The notes beneath the pieces were generated by a model. That model did no database searches, was not told where the DNA came from, and worked only from the letters and a program-made list of their open reading frames with translations. A stretch of DNA of 64,000 bases, from contig NZ_CP016076.1 in NCBI RefSeq assembly GCF_001941625.1, positions 6,308,001-6,372,000 on the forward strand, read 5' to 3'. Positions 28,546-36,874 of the stretch are shown piece by piece. Each line of letters starts with the position of its first letter. Position 1 is the first letter of the stretch. The position numbers and the translations under genes are program-made. This DNA is from Actinoalloteichus fjordicus (GTDB lineage: Bacteria > Actinomycetota > Actinomycetes > Mycobacteriales > Pseudonocardiaceae).

Positions 28546-29349
28546 ATGACGCAGGCGACGACGGTGCGGCAGGCGGTGATCCTGGCCGGTGGGCAGGGCA
28601 CGAGGCTGCGCCCGTACACCGACACCCGGCCCAAGCCGATGATCGAGATCTCCGGCCGGTGCATCATCGACCATCAGCTCGACTGGCTGGCCGAGGCAGG
28701 CGTCGAGGACGTCGTCGTCTCGGCGGGATATCTCGCCGAGGTGCTCATCGAACATCTGGAGTCGACCGCGAATCTGCGGTCGATCCGGGTCAGCACGGTG
28801 GTCGAGGACGAACCGCTGGGGCGTGGCGGCGGGCTGCGTTACGCGGGAGCCCGGCTGCCGGACCCGACAGCCCCGTGGTTCGCCCTGAACGGCGACATCT
28901 GGACCAGGTTCTCCCTGACCGAACTGACGAGGCGCCACGTCGAGCAGGAGGCGATCGCCACGGTCGCGCTGGCTCGCCCCCGACTGCCCTGGGGGGTGGT
29001 CGATCTCGACGAGTCCGGTCGCATCAACGACTTCGTGGAGGCGCCGCTCTCGCCGTACCCGATCAACGGGGGCGTCTACGTCTTCTCCGGCGAGATCCTG
29101 GCCGAACTGCCGGCGAAGGGCGATCACGAACGGACCACGTTCCCCCAGCTCGCGGCGCGGGGCAGGCTGGCAGGCCACGAGATCACCGGGTACTGGCGCG
29201 CGATCGACACCGCGAAGGACATCCGGGAGGCCGCAGTCGAACTCGCCGAGGCAGGCGCGGCGAACGGCAAGGCCGACTCCGTGCGATCCGTGGAGACCGT
29301 GAGCCCGTCGACGACACCCGCCGCCGCGGAGTCCTCGACGGCCGACTGA
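28546..29349 (+). CDS. Sugar-phosphate nucleotidyltransferase
   Basis: 267 residues. Left-handed NTP-transferase fold: nucleotide-binding ILAGGQGTRLRPYTDTRPKP near the N-terminus, ALNGDIW (metal-binding Asp) near residue 117 and PINGGVYVFSGEIL at about 170. It makes an NDP-sugar from NTP and a sugar-1-phosphate; members are often annotated mannose-1-phosphate guanylyltransferase-like, but the substrate is not readable here. The C-terminal 40 residues are low complexity. A TTG further upstream is an alternative start, but the ATG fits the leaderless promoter. GtrA neighbours suggest envelope glycan synthesis. Confidence 0.87.
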   Translation: MTQATTVRQAVILAGGQGTRLRPYTDTRPKPMIEISGRCIIDHQLDWLAEAGVEDVVVSAGYLAEVLIEHLESTANLRSIRVSTVVEDEPLGRGGGLRYAGARLPDPTAPWFALNGDIWTRFSLTELTRRHVEQEAIATVALARPRLPWGVVDLDESGRINDFVEAPLSPYPINGGVYVFSGEILAELPAKGDHERTTFPQLAARGRLAGHEITGYWRAIDTAKDIREAAVELAEAGAANGKADSVRSVETVSPSTTPAAAESSTAD

Positions 29350-29439
29350 CGCCGCACTCATCCGCCGACCGCAGTCGAAGGTCCCGGCCGGGCGGCGGTT
29401 TCGGCCGCCGACCGCCTGCCATCCGCATTCGCGACATCC

Positions 29440-29491
29440 GCCCACCCGCACCGACGAGGAGCCAGCGCGCCCCTCGTCGGTGCGGGTGGGC
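29440..29491. terminator. Strong bidirectional hairpin terminator
   Basis: A perfect 20-bp GC-rich stem (29440-29459 with 29472-29491) with a 12-nt loop, placed between the convergent nucleotidyltransferase and histidine kinase genes. The longest hairpin noticed in the window; no T-run. Confidence 0.85.
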
Positions 29492-29516
29492 TGAGCTCGA
29501 CTCGACTCGGCTGGCG

Positions 29517-30794
29517 TCAGCGCGGCTTCGGCTCCACCGGCCACGGCATGCCGAGGACGTCACCGGCCCTGGGCACCAGCAGGAAGATGACGAACGTCGC
29601 CGGGCGCGCGGTGTAAAGCTCCAGCCTGCCGCCGTCCGCCTCCACCAGCGCCCTGGCCAGCGACAGTCCGACGCCGGTGGAGCCACCGCCGGAGACGCCT
29701 CGATCGAAGACGTGTCGGGACAGCTCGTCCGGCACGCCGCTGCCGTTGTCGCCGACCTCGATCATCACCATCGCGCCCGACAACCGCGCCACCACCGAGA
29801 CCGTCCCGGCACCATGGATCAGCGCGTTCTCCAACAACACGCCCAGGGCCTCCCTGAGTCGCGCCGGGGTCACCCTGGCCGGGAGACTGTCGCTGATCCG
29901 CAGCCGTAGCGTCCGGCCCTCGGCGCGCAGCCGCTCACGCCATTCCGCGACGACCTCGGGCAGCTCCTCGGCGAGATCGAGCGGCTCGGCCGTCCTTGAT
30001 CGAGCGGCGGTGGCCGTGGCCAGCAGATCCTCCAACACGCGCGACAACTTCTCGGCCTGCACCAGCGCGGCGCGGGCCTCGTCGCGGTTCACCGGTTGAC
30101 GCGGATCGACCAGCTCTTCCAGCCGCAGCTGCAACGCGGTGAGGTGACTGCGGAGCTGGTGGGAGACGTCACCGACGAGTTCCCGCTCCCGCTCCATCAG
30201 GCGCGCCAACGCCAACGCCGAGGCGTCGAGTGCATCGGCGACGCGATCCAGCTCCACCGCACCGTGTCGTCGATTGTCGGGACGGAAATCGCCCGCGCCG
30301 AGCCGAGCCGCCCTGGCCGCGACGTGCCGCAGCGGCTCGGACAGCCGTCGTGCCGTCACCTTCGCCATCACCAGTCCCACCACCACGGTGAGCAGCACGA
30401 GCAGCAGCACCGCACCGGCCATCTGTGCCTGCGACGCCCGCAGCGGACCAGACGGGACGGCCAGGGTCACCGTCCCCTGCCGCACGATGGACGCGGTCTC
30501 GGTCACCGGGTCCGGCCCCGGGTCGGGGCCGTCCCGGACGGTGCCCATGCCCGGCAGCGACACGACGACGCTGCCGTCCGCCGGGACGGCGACCCGGATC
30601 TTGACCAGGTCGAGGGTCTCGCCCTCGGCGAGCTGGGCGTCGAGGCTGGTGGCGATCTGCTGGACACGGCCGGTGAGCTCGCGGCGGGTGACGTCCTCCA
30701 CGAGCCGAAGCGAGGCGAGCCCCAGGGGAAGCCCCAGGACGACCACGGTCACCGAGACCGCGAGCAGGATCGACTGAAGGATGCGAGTCCGCAC
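29517..30794 (-). CDS. Sensor histidine kinase
   Basis: 425 residues, GTG start 6 nt after the response regulator stop. Membrane segments at about 7-29 and 126-147 enclose an extracellular sensor of about 95 residues. HAMP follows (148-200), then a HisKA domain with phospho-acceptor His212 in VSHQLRSHLTALQ (SHQLRS instead of the common SHELRT). The ATPase domain has N box LLENALIHG, G1 DNGSGVP and G2 STGVGLSLA. It should phosphorylate the adjacent OmpR-type regulator. The signal is unknown. Confidence 0.92.
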   Translation of the reverse strand: MRTRILQSILLAVSVTVVVLGLPLGLASLRLVEDVTRRELTGRVQQIATSLDAQLAEGETLDLVKIRVAVPADGSVVVSLPGMGTVRDGPDPGPDPVTETASIVRQGTVTLAVPSGPLRASQAQMAGAVLLLVLLTVVVGLVMAKVTARRLSEPLRHVAARAARLGAGDFRPDNRRHGAVELDRVADALDASALALARLMERERELVGDVSHQLRSHLTALQLRLEELVDPRQPVNRDEARAALVQAEKLSRVLEDLLATATAARSRTAEPLDLAEELPEVVAEWRERLRAEGRTLRLRISDSLPARVTPARLREALGVLLENALIHGAGTVSVVARLSGAMVMIEVGDNGSGVPDELSRHVFDRGVSGGGSTGVGLSLARALVEADGGRLELYTARPATFVIFLLVPRAGDVLGMPWPVEPKPR

Positions 30795-30800
30795 GGCCGC

Positions 30801-31475
30801 CTAATCCACGTTGAAACGGAACCCGACGCCGCGCACGGTCGCGATCCGCTGCTCACCGTTGCGGCCGTGCACGTCGCCGACCTTCCTCCGCAGCCACGAG
30901 ACGTGCATGTCCAGGGTCTTGCTGGTCCGGTTCTCCGGAGCGTTCCACACCTCGTCGAGGATCTCGTCCCGCGTGACGACCTGGCCCGCGTGCTGCATCA
31001 GCACACGAAGCAGCTCGAACTCCTTGTTGGCGAGCTGAATCTCCCGTCCGTCGACCTGGACCCGGCGTGCCGAGAGGTCGATCCGCACCCCGTTGGCCTC
31101 CACCGAGTCGACCGAGCGCCGCCGCAGCAGTGCCCTGATCCTGGCCATCAGCTCGGCCAGCCGGAAGGGCTTGGCCACGTAGTCGTCGGCGCCTGCGTCC
31201 AGGCCGACCACGAAGTCCACCTCGTCCGTGCGGGCCGTGAGCATCAGCACCGGGATGTCCCGACCCGCCGCACGCAGCCGTCGACACACCTCGAGGCCGT
31301 CGATGCCGGGCAGACCTAAGTCGAGCACCAGCAGGTCCGCCCGGCCGGTCGTGGCCGCGTCCAGCGCGCTCGGACCGTCATCGACCACGTGCACCGAGTA
31401 ACCTTCGCGCTGCAGTGCTCGGCACAACGGCTCGGCAATCGCCGCGTCATCCTCGGCCAGCAGCACCACGCTCAC
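30801..31475 (-). CDS. OmpR-family response regulator
   Basis: 224 residues, GTG start. Receiver domain at 1-118 with acidic pocket EDD (8-10), phospho-acceptor Asp52 in LVLDLGLPG and Lys in DYVAKPF. The winged-helix DNA-binding domain runs over about 125-222 (NKEFELLRVLMQHAG, RTSKTLDMHVSWLRRKVG, IATVRGVGFRF). First gene of a two-gene operon with its kinase, divergent from hisN. A -10 hexamer lies 6 nt before the start codon. Confidence 0.94.
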   Translation of the reverse strand: MSVVLLAEDDAAIAEPLCRALQREGYSVHVVDDGPSALDAATTGRADLLVLDLGLPGIDGLEVCRRLRAAGRDIPVLMLTARTDEVDFVVGLDAGADDYVAKPFRLAELMARIRALLRRRSVDSVEANGVRIDLSARRVQVDGREIQLANKEFELLRVLMQHAGQVVTRDEILDEVWNAPENRTSKTLDMHVSWLRRKVGDVHGRNGEQRIATVRGVGFRFNVD

Positions 31476-31481
31476 CCTGTC

Positions 31482-31487
31482 AGCCTA
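31482..31487 (-). promoter_or_regulatory. -10 element (TAGGCT) of the two-component operon
   Basis: TAGGCT on the minus strand, 6 nt before the GTG at 31475, with no Shine-Dalgarno. The same hexamer drives divergent hisN about 75 bp away. Confidence 0.55.
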
Positions 31488-31557
31488 GAGCGTCGCGGGA
31501 CGCTGCTCGGCCGGTTCGCCCAAGCACATCGGCCCCGAGCACACCGATGAGGCCGAC

Positions 31558-31563
31558 TAGGCT
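31558..31563 (+). promoter_or_regulatory. -10 element (TAGGCT) of hisN
   Basis: TAGGCT, 6 nt before the GTG at 31570. Leaderless start. It faces the identical hexamer of the response-regulator gene. Confidence 0.55.
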
Positions 31564-31569
31564 CGTCGG

Positions 31570-32355
31570 GTGTCATCTGCCGCTGATCTCGACCTCGCCC
31601 GCCGACTGGCCGACCTCGCCGACGCCGTGACCCGCTCCCGGTTCCGTTCGCGCGACCTGCACGTGACCAGCAAGCCCGACCGGACCCCGGTCACCGATGC
31701 GGACACCGCCGTGGAGGACGCGATCCGGGCACTGCTGGCCCAGGAACGTCCCGACGATGCCGTGCTGGGCGAGGAGCGAGGCGGTACGGAGGTCCCCGGC
31801 GCCCGTACGTGGGTGATCGATCCCATCGACGGCACCAAGAACTTCCTGCGCGGTCTGCCGGTCTGGGCGACCCTGATCGCGCTCGTCGTCGACGGCACCC
31901 CCCAGGTGGGCGTGGTGAGCGCAGGCGCGTTGGGCCGCCGGTGGTGGGCGGCACGCGATCTCGGTGCCTGGACCAGCGAGGGGGACGGCGCACCGTGGCG
32001 GATCGGCGTCTCCGGCGTCGACCGGCTCGCCGATGCCTACGTGTCGACCACCCATCTCGGCAGCTGGACCGAGCATCACTCCCGGTCTGCCTACCTCGCG
32101 CTGGTGGACGCCTGCTGGGAGAACCGGGCGTTCGGCGACTTCTGGCAGCACGTGCTGGTCGCCGAAGGCGCCGTCGATCTCGCGGCCGAGGCCGTGGTGA
32201 ACGCCTGGGACGTCGCCGCGGTACAGGTGATCGTGGAGGAGGCGGGCGGCCGGTTCAGCGATCTGACCGGCGTTCCCGACCACACCAGGGGCAGCGCGCT
32301 GTCCTCCAACGGACTGGTGCACGACGCGGCACTGGACCTGTTGCGCAGCAGCTGA
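31570..32355 (+). CDS. hisN: Histidinol-phosphatase, inositol monophosphatase family
   Basis: 261 residues. Mg-dependent phosphatase fold: Glu in LGEERGG (about 60), the metal-binding motif WVIDPIDGTKNFLRG (about 80-94) and the C-terminal VNAWDVAAVQVIVEEAGG. In actinobacteria, proteins of this exact type remove phosphate from histidinol phosphate in histidine synthesis; inositol-1-phosphate as substrate is the alternative. No other his genes are in the window. Confidence 0.87.
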   Translation: MSSAADLDLARRLADLADAVTRSRFRSRDLHVTSKPDRTPVTDADTAVEDAIRALLAQERPDDAVLGEERGGTEVPGARTWVIDPIDGTKNFLRGLPVWATLIALVVDGTPQVGVVSAGALGRRWWAARDLGAWTSEGDGAPWRIGVSGVDRLADAYVSTTHLGSWTEHHSRSAYLALVDACWENRAFGDFWQHVLVAEGAVDLAAEAVVNAWDVAAVQVIVEEAGGRFSDLTGVPDHTRGSALSSNGLVHDAALDLLRSS

Positions 32356-32446
32356 CCCGCGCGAACCGCCCGGCGGCAGGCGAGGAGGCGCAGACCACGC
32401 CCGGCACTGATCAGAGCCTGGCAGGGCCGTGCGTCGCCGCCGGGTA

Positions 32447-32488
32447 GGGGCCGGGTGCTGTCGCCGGTCAGGGGCCGGGTGCTGTCGA
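32447..32488. repeat. Direct repeat, 18 bp with 24-bp period
   Basis: AGGGGCCGGGTGCTGTCG occurs at 32447-32464 and 32471-32488, separated by 6 nt. A short tandem duplication in non-coding DNA; function unknown. Confidence 0.8.
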
Positions 32489-32636
32489 ACGCGGCGCCGA
32501 CCAGGCCAGGCAGCAGAGGGGCGGCGGGGATCGGCACCCCGGGATCGTCGGAGTCGGACGTCGGAACTCGGCTGTGTGGTCATGGCACGACCATGCGCGA
32601 TCACCCCTTCATCGCGCCCGCCGATCGCCCAGCGCC

Positions 32637-32662
32637 TGTGGACAACTCGGCTATGTGGATAA
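32637..32662. promoter_or_regulatory. Pair of consensus DnaA boxes
   Basis: TGTGGACAA (32637-32645) and TGTGGATAA (32654-32662) are the reverse complements of TTGTCCACA and TTATCCACA, perfect DnaA boxes, in the same orientation 8 nt apart. No dnaA, dnaN or AT-rich unwinding region is nearby, so this is not an obvious replication origin. DnaA titration or regulation is possible. Confidence 0.55.
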
Positions 32663-32780
32663 CCGGCTTCCCGAACGGGTGATCAGGAGCCGATCGCCTC
32701 GGTCGGTGTGCTAACGCGACCGCCAGCCGGGTAGAGCCGGACACGTCCGCCTCGGCTCTGCCGCTGGTCGCCCGCGCCGG

Positions 32781-33341
32781 TCAGCCGTCGAGACGCGCCG
32801 CCGAGTTACCGGTCTCCTTCGAGACCGTGAAGGTGGGGATTCCGGTGGGCGGGGTGGCGTCCGACTCGTCCGCCCGTCGGCCGGTGCCAGCCGTGCCCCC
32901 CGCTGCGGGGACGGCCTGCGGAACCGGTCCGGCTGACTGCGGCGAGGCAGGCAGGCCCGCCGCCTGTCCCGCGACCGCAGACGGGGTGCCCGGCTGAGCC
33001 GCAGGCGTGCCTGCCTGCGACGCAGGCGCCGCGGCCTGCGATCCAGGCGTCCCGGCCTGCGCAGGGGGCGTCGCCGAGGGCGGAAGCCCGATCGCGCCCC
33101 GCACCGTCTGCGTCCACGCCAGCCTGCCGAACAGGTAGAGGCACGCCACCTGCTCGTTCGTGAATCGTGCCCAGTCGTAGCGATTGCCCTGTTCCCGCCA
33201 GAAGACCTCCCAGGCAGGCTCCCCGCCCGTGCCTTCTTCCCGCAGGACGCACCAGGTGTCGTCGGCCTCGGCTCCCACCGAGACGACCTGGGTGGGCACG
33301 CCGATCCTGACCAGCCAGTCGAGCAGCGAATCCATGTTCAT
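32781..33341 (-). CDS. Hypothetical protein downstream of TNT toxin; possible immunity protein
   Basis: 186 residues, not recognised as a known family. Residues 1-100 look folded (LLDWLVRIGVPTQVVSVG, then WEVFWREQGNRYDWARFTNEQ and LFGRLAW). Residues 100-165 are an Ala/Pro/Gln-rich tail with repeats of the AQAGTPG type, echoing the low-complexity region of the toxin gene. It starts 13 nt after the TNT-domain gene and is the last gene of that cluster, the usual place for an immunity gene. No signal peptide, so it acts in the cytoplasm. The immunity role is inference. Confidence 0.6.
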   Translation of the reverse strand: MNMDSLLDWLVRIGVPTQVVSVGAEADDTWCVLREEGTGGEPAWEVFWREQGNRYDWARFTNEQVACLYLFGRLAWTQTVRGAIGLPPSATPPAQAGTPGSQAAAPASQAGTPAAQPGTPSAVAGQAAGLPASPQSAGPVPQAVPAAGGTAGTGRRADESDATPPTGIPTFTVSKETGNSAARLDG

Positions 33342-33354
33342 CGAGCCGGTCTCC

Positions 33355-35877
33355 TCACGCCTGCGGCACTGTCTGGGCGACGTCGGACACCGTGGCCGAC
33401 ACTCGCGCGGCAGGCGCGTCCTCGTCGACGACCAGGTAGCCCGCCCGGAGGAGCTCGACCACCGACTGGGTCAGCCGGAATCGCAGTCCACCACCCGGTT
33501 GAGCGAACCAGGGCGCCGAGACCGCCCGCCACGCGGGCAGCGGCCGTTGCACCACGTAACGCGCATACGGCCGGTCCGCGTATTCGGGCGGCAGTGATCG
33601 GGCCGCGAAGCGGGTGTCGGCCTCCGCGAGCACCCGGCCCTCCGGCGTCCCGAACCGGTCCAGCGCGGTGCCCGCCGCCAGAACGACCGGCTCGCTGCCC
33701 GCCGGATCGGCGGCGCCCTCCGGGAACAGCTCTCCCGGTGGCCAGGCGTACTCGGCCGGTGCGGCGTGACCTGTCTCGGCCGCCCGCACCAGGAAACGCC
33801 GGTCCCAAGCACGTTCGTGCACGTCGCCGAGCGGATCGTGACCGGAGACCAGGGCTCGGGGACAGGCGCCCTGCTGATCCTCGGGCGCGTGCTGCGGTCT
33901 CGCCGCCGAGGTATCGCGCAGGTCGACCAGCTCCGACTGCGGGTGATCCTGTGGTGGGAAGCGGATACCGGGAGCGAAGTCGGTCTCGCGAGGCGGCGCG
34001 GGCAGCTGCCGGGCCGGACGCGTGCTGGGTACCGGCAGGTGGCCGAGCGGGAACAGGTTCATGGTGAAGGCGAGCAGCTCGGCGTCGGGCGGCGTCGTCG
34101 GTCGAACCGGTCGACCTGCCGCGTTCTGATCGACGGGCCCACCGCCGAAGAGATCACCTGCCTGCGCGATCGGCCCCATCGCCTTGCCCGCCACGGGACC
34201 GCCGCCTGCCAGGTGCGCGACCACCGCCCCGCCACCGCCTGCCTGCGCGCCGCCGAAGCCGGGAGCGGCCCCCACGCCGGGACCCGCCGCGAGGCCGGGA
34301 GCGCCAGGCGCCGGTGCGCCGAACGGTGCGGGTGCGGCACCGAGGCCCGGCAGACCGCCACCTGCGGCAGGCAGCTTCGGAGCCGGTGCCGGGGCCCCGC
34401 CACCGGGGGCCGCAGCGCCAGGGGCACCCGCGCCGGGGGCCGCGACGCCGGGCGAGCCCGCACCAGGCGCGCCCGCGCCGGGGACGCCCGGCGCGACCGG
34501 AGCACCGGGCATGCCGGGTACAGGCGAACCACCGGGCAGCCCGATGCCACCGGGCGCGCCGGGGCCGGGCAGCACCGGCATCGGACGTCCCGGTGCCTGC
34601 GGTTGTCCGGCCCCGCCGGGCGCAGGCGCCTGGCCGCCACCTGGTGATCCGGCGGGTGGCTGTGGGGCAGGTGCCGAGGGGATGTTCTGCGCGGGCGGCG
34701 CGCTCGGCGCCGGTTCCGGTCGGGGAGCCGGGGCAGGCGCGGCGTCCGACGGCGGACCGGAGAACGACGGGGTCAGACTCGGCGGGGCGGGTGCGGCCGA
34801 GCCGCCGCCCCCGGAACCGCCTGCGGAGCCGCTGGGCGAACCTGCACCAGCGGGAATGTTGATCGGCCCGGTGTTCATCGAAGGGTCCGGGGTGTAAGCG
34901 AGCGGCGAATACGCGGGCGCACCGCCGCCTGGCTCGGACGCAGACGAGTCTGCGGCACGCACGGCCTGGTCCACCACGCCTGCGGGAATCGGCCCGGTGC
35001 TCTCGGGGTCGAGATCACGCAGGTCCGACGGCGACGGGCCGCCTGCCTCGAGCTCCTGTTGCTCCACCAGGTCGTCGCCCCAGGTGAAGCCGCGATTCTC
35101 GGCCAGCTCGGTGGCCTCGGTATCGGACAGATCACCGGACTCGACCATCGAGTTCACCAGCTCCGACAGCACCAGCGGCGCCGCGTCGTCGAACTGATCG
35201 TCCTCGCCGAGGTCGTCGGTTCCGTCGCCGTCCTGGTCGCCCAGTTCCGGCAGCACGGCGTCGGCGTCGATGCCCAGCAACGCGGCGAGATCGGGATCGA
35301 GCAGTTCCCCGGCCGTCGCTCCGACGGGCTGGAAAGGAGACAGGTCGCCGGTGTCGGTGTCCACATCGGGCAGTGCCTCGCCCGCCTCCACCTCCACTGC
35401 GGCGGTCAAGGTCTCGTTGACCTCGGCGAACTCGGCCTTGGCACCGGCGAAGAGGGAGTCGAGTTCTGCCTGGGCCGAGGCATCGCCGTCGGCGACGGCC
35501 TGTTCGGCGGCATCCTTCCTGACCGCGAGCTTGACGAGCCTGCGCACGATCTCCACCTTGGTGGCGGCGATCTGGTCGGCAGCGAACTCCAGCTGTCCGG
35601 CCGCCTCTTCGCAGCCGCGCACGATGGACGCGAACCGCCCCTCATCGGCGACGAACAGCTCCCAGTGCTCCCGTGCAGCATCGGCGGCGTCGCCCTCGTA
35701 GCTCTCGAACGCACCCTGAACGAAGCTGTGCGCATCGGTCCTGGAGTCCCGCACCTCTGCCGCCGCGGCCCGCCACGCCTCGGCGAGGGACCGCATGTGA
35801 TCCTCGTCGGCCTCCGGCCAGTGGACCCCGGCACGCTGCGCCACGTCGGCCAGCTCCTCCGGAAGCTTGATACCCAT
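33355..35877 (-). CDS. Type VII secreted TNT-domain (NAD glycohydrolase-type) protein
   Basis: 840 residues. Residues 1-180 are helical and resemble the WXG100/CpnT-like N-terminal export domain (HWPEADEDHMRSLAEAWRAAA). An acidic segment follows, then a long Gly/Pro/Ala-rich linker (about 325-600). The C-terminal TNT domain (about 705-825) shows YAWPPGELFPEGA, LAAGTALDRFG (DRFG 740-743), ARSLPPEYADRPYARYVV and APWFAQPGGGLRFRL, ending LLRAGYLVVDE. TNT toxins hydrolyse NAD. The Gln expected in PGGGxQ is Arg799 here (codon CGA), so activity is doubtful. WXG100-like and YbaB-like genes lie upstream in the same orientation. Confidence 0.85.
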   Translation of the reverse strand: MGIKLPEELADVAQRAGVHWPEADEDHMRSLAEAWRAAAAEVRDSRTDAHSFVQGAFESYEGDAADAAREHWELFVADEGRFASIVRGCEEAAGQLEFAADQIAATKVEIVRRLVKLAVRKDAAEQAVADGDASAQAELDSLFAGAKAEFAEVNETLTAAVEVEAGEALPDVDTDTGDLSPFQPVGATAGELLDPDLAALLGIDADAVLPELGDQDGDGTDDLGEDDQFDDAAPLVLSELVNSMVESGDLSDTEATELAENRGFTWGDDLVEQQELEAGGPSPSDLRDLDPESTGPIPAGVVDQAVRAADSSASEPGGGAPAYSPLAYTPDPSMNTGPINIPAGAGSPSGSAGGSGGGGSAAPAPPSLTPSFSGPPSDAAPAPAPRPEPAPSAPPAQNIPSAPAPQPPAGSPGGGQAPAPGGAGQPQAPGRPMPVLPGPGAPGGIGLPGGSPVPGMPGAPVAPGVPGAGAPGAGSPGVAAPGAGAPGAAAPGGGAPAPAPKLPAAGGGLPGLGAAPAPFGAPAPGAPGLAAGPGVGAAPGFGGAQAGGGGAVVAHLAGGGPVAGKAMGPIAQAGDLFGGGPVDQNAAGRPVRPTTPPDAELLAFTMNLFPLGHLPVPSTRPARQLPAPPRETDFAPGIRFPPQDHPQSELVDLRDTSAARPQHAPEDQQGACPRALVSGHDPLGDVHERAWDRRFLVRAAETGHAAPAEYAWPPGELFPEGAADPAGSEPVVLAAGTALDRFGTPEGRVLAEADTRFAARSLPPEYADRPYARYVVQRPLPAWRAVSAPWFAQPGGGLRFRLTQSVVELLRAGYLVVDEDAPAARVSATVSDVAQTVPQA

Positions 35878-35907
35878 CTACCTACCCCTGTCGAGAAGCG
35901 ACTGACG

Positions 35908-36225
35908 TCAGCGAGATCCGGCGTCGGGCGACCCGACCAGGCCTGCGTTGTGCTCGTCCACCCCGGCGTAGTCCCGCGCCGTGGTCTGGAGGCGGTCTCG
36001 CATGTCCAGCAGCTGGCCCGGCAGCGCGTCGAGCAGGTCGAGCACCTGGGACGAGGGCTCCCGGTACCGGGAGGAGAAGCTGCGGCCGATCTCGTCGCCG
36101 CCCCAGCAGCCCATCTTGTCGGTCACCGCGCCACGCAGCGTCTGCGCCGTGTCCTCGATCGACCCGGAGGTCCCGGTGAGTCTGCCTGCCCGAGTCTCAA
36201 GCTGCTCTGGATCAACCTTGAACAT
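35908..36225 (-). CDS. WXG100-family type VII secretion protein
   Basis: 105 residues, a predicted helical hairpin with the turn motif CWGGDEIG (Trp near 41) replacing WXG. The first helix is VDPEQLETRAGRLTGTSGSIEDTA, shown here only as its start VDPEQLETRAG; the second holds LDALPGQLLDMRDRLQTTARD. It is the probable ESX-type partner of the following 840-residue toxin, whose gene starts 30 nt downstream. No ESX core component (EccC and others) is adjacent, so secretion would rely on machinery elsewhere. Confidence 0.8.
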   Translation of the reverse strand: MFKVDPEQLETRAGRLTGTSGSIEDTAQTLRGAVTDKMGCWGGDEIGRSFSSRYREPSSQVLDLLDALPGQLLDMRDRLQTTARDYAGVDEHNAGLVGSPDAGSR

Positions 36226-36293
36226 TCCTGCGCCTCCCTTGAGCTCGACGACCAGCCCCGCACCGATGTCAGCGCGTCGGTGTCGAGCATCTG

Positions 36294-36698
36294 CTACCGC
36301 CAGCCCTGGTTCTCGAAAACCGTGGACTGGACGTGTCGTCGCTGCATCGACGGTCCGGCGGCCTGCGTCTGACTCGCCTGCGACGCCTCGTCGGTTGCGG
36401 TGAGAACGGTCGAGACCACCCCGGCCGCAGCCGACGCGGCGGCAGCCGATGCGGCTTGGATGGTGTGCTGTACGAGTGCGGCCAGCTCAGCCGGGCGGTG
36501 TCTTCGATAGGCGTGATCGGCGATCGCCACTCGGTGGACGATCCCGCGATGTCCCACGGTGACCGAGACCGAGGAGTCGGCGCTGGTCACTGTCTCGCTG
36601 ATCTCAGCAAGACGCCTGTGCACCTCACCAAGCTGCTCTCGACTGCGTCGATACTCGCCGAGCAGCCGCTCGACGCTGGCTTGGTGGTCGGTCACCAT
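36294..36698 (-). CDS. YbaB/EbfC-family protein
   Basis: 134 residues from the ATG at 36698 with GGAGG 4 nt upstream; an upstream extension of the frame is not used. The N-terminal coiled coil (RLLGEYRRSREQLGEVHRRL), the strand region SVSVTVGHRGIVHRVAI and the helical C-terminal half match the YbaB/EbfC nucleoid-associated fold, as found beside WXG100 genes in actinobacteria. A DNA-binding or chaperone-like role in the type VII toxin locus is inferred from context. Confidence 0.75.
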   Translation of the reverse strand: MVTDHQASVERLLGEYRRSREQLGEVHRRLAEISETVTSADSSVSVTVGHRGIVHRVAIADHAYRRHRPAELAALVQHTIQAASAAAASAAAGVVSTVLTATDEASQASQTQAAGPSMQRRHVQSTVFENQGWR

Positions 36699-36874
36699 AA
36701 TGCCTCCGGTGGTCCGGCCGCCGACGGATGTACCGGTGTTGGACGGCTTCGTCGGCGATCTGGTTCCCGCGAATTTCTCACTGTTCTCGGCTCGGATCGG
36801 GCAACAGGAAACCAACCGCCTGCCGGGCAGGCGTCACCGGGGCGGGGAGGCACCAGGCTTCGCTGTTCGCGGGG

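Larger units (their letters stand above)
32356..32780. other. Gene-free interval between hisN and the toxin locus
   Basis: 425 nt between convergent genes. It contains an 18-bp direct repeat and two DnaA-box sequences (listed separately). I see no credible gene; open frames on both strands are Arg/Pro-rich. Confidence 0.5.

Noticed and set aside
32637-32662. Chromosomal replication origin
   Set aside because: Only two DnaA boxes, no AT-rich region and no dnaA, dnaN or parAB genes nearby.
34280-34620. CRISPR-like or tandem repeats
   Set aside because: The repetition is codon-level Pro/Gly/Ala low complexity inside the TNT gene, with no constant repeats and unique spacers.
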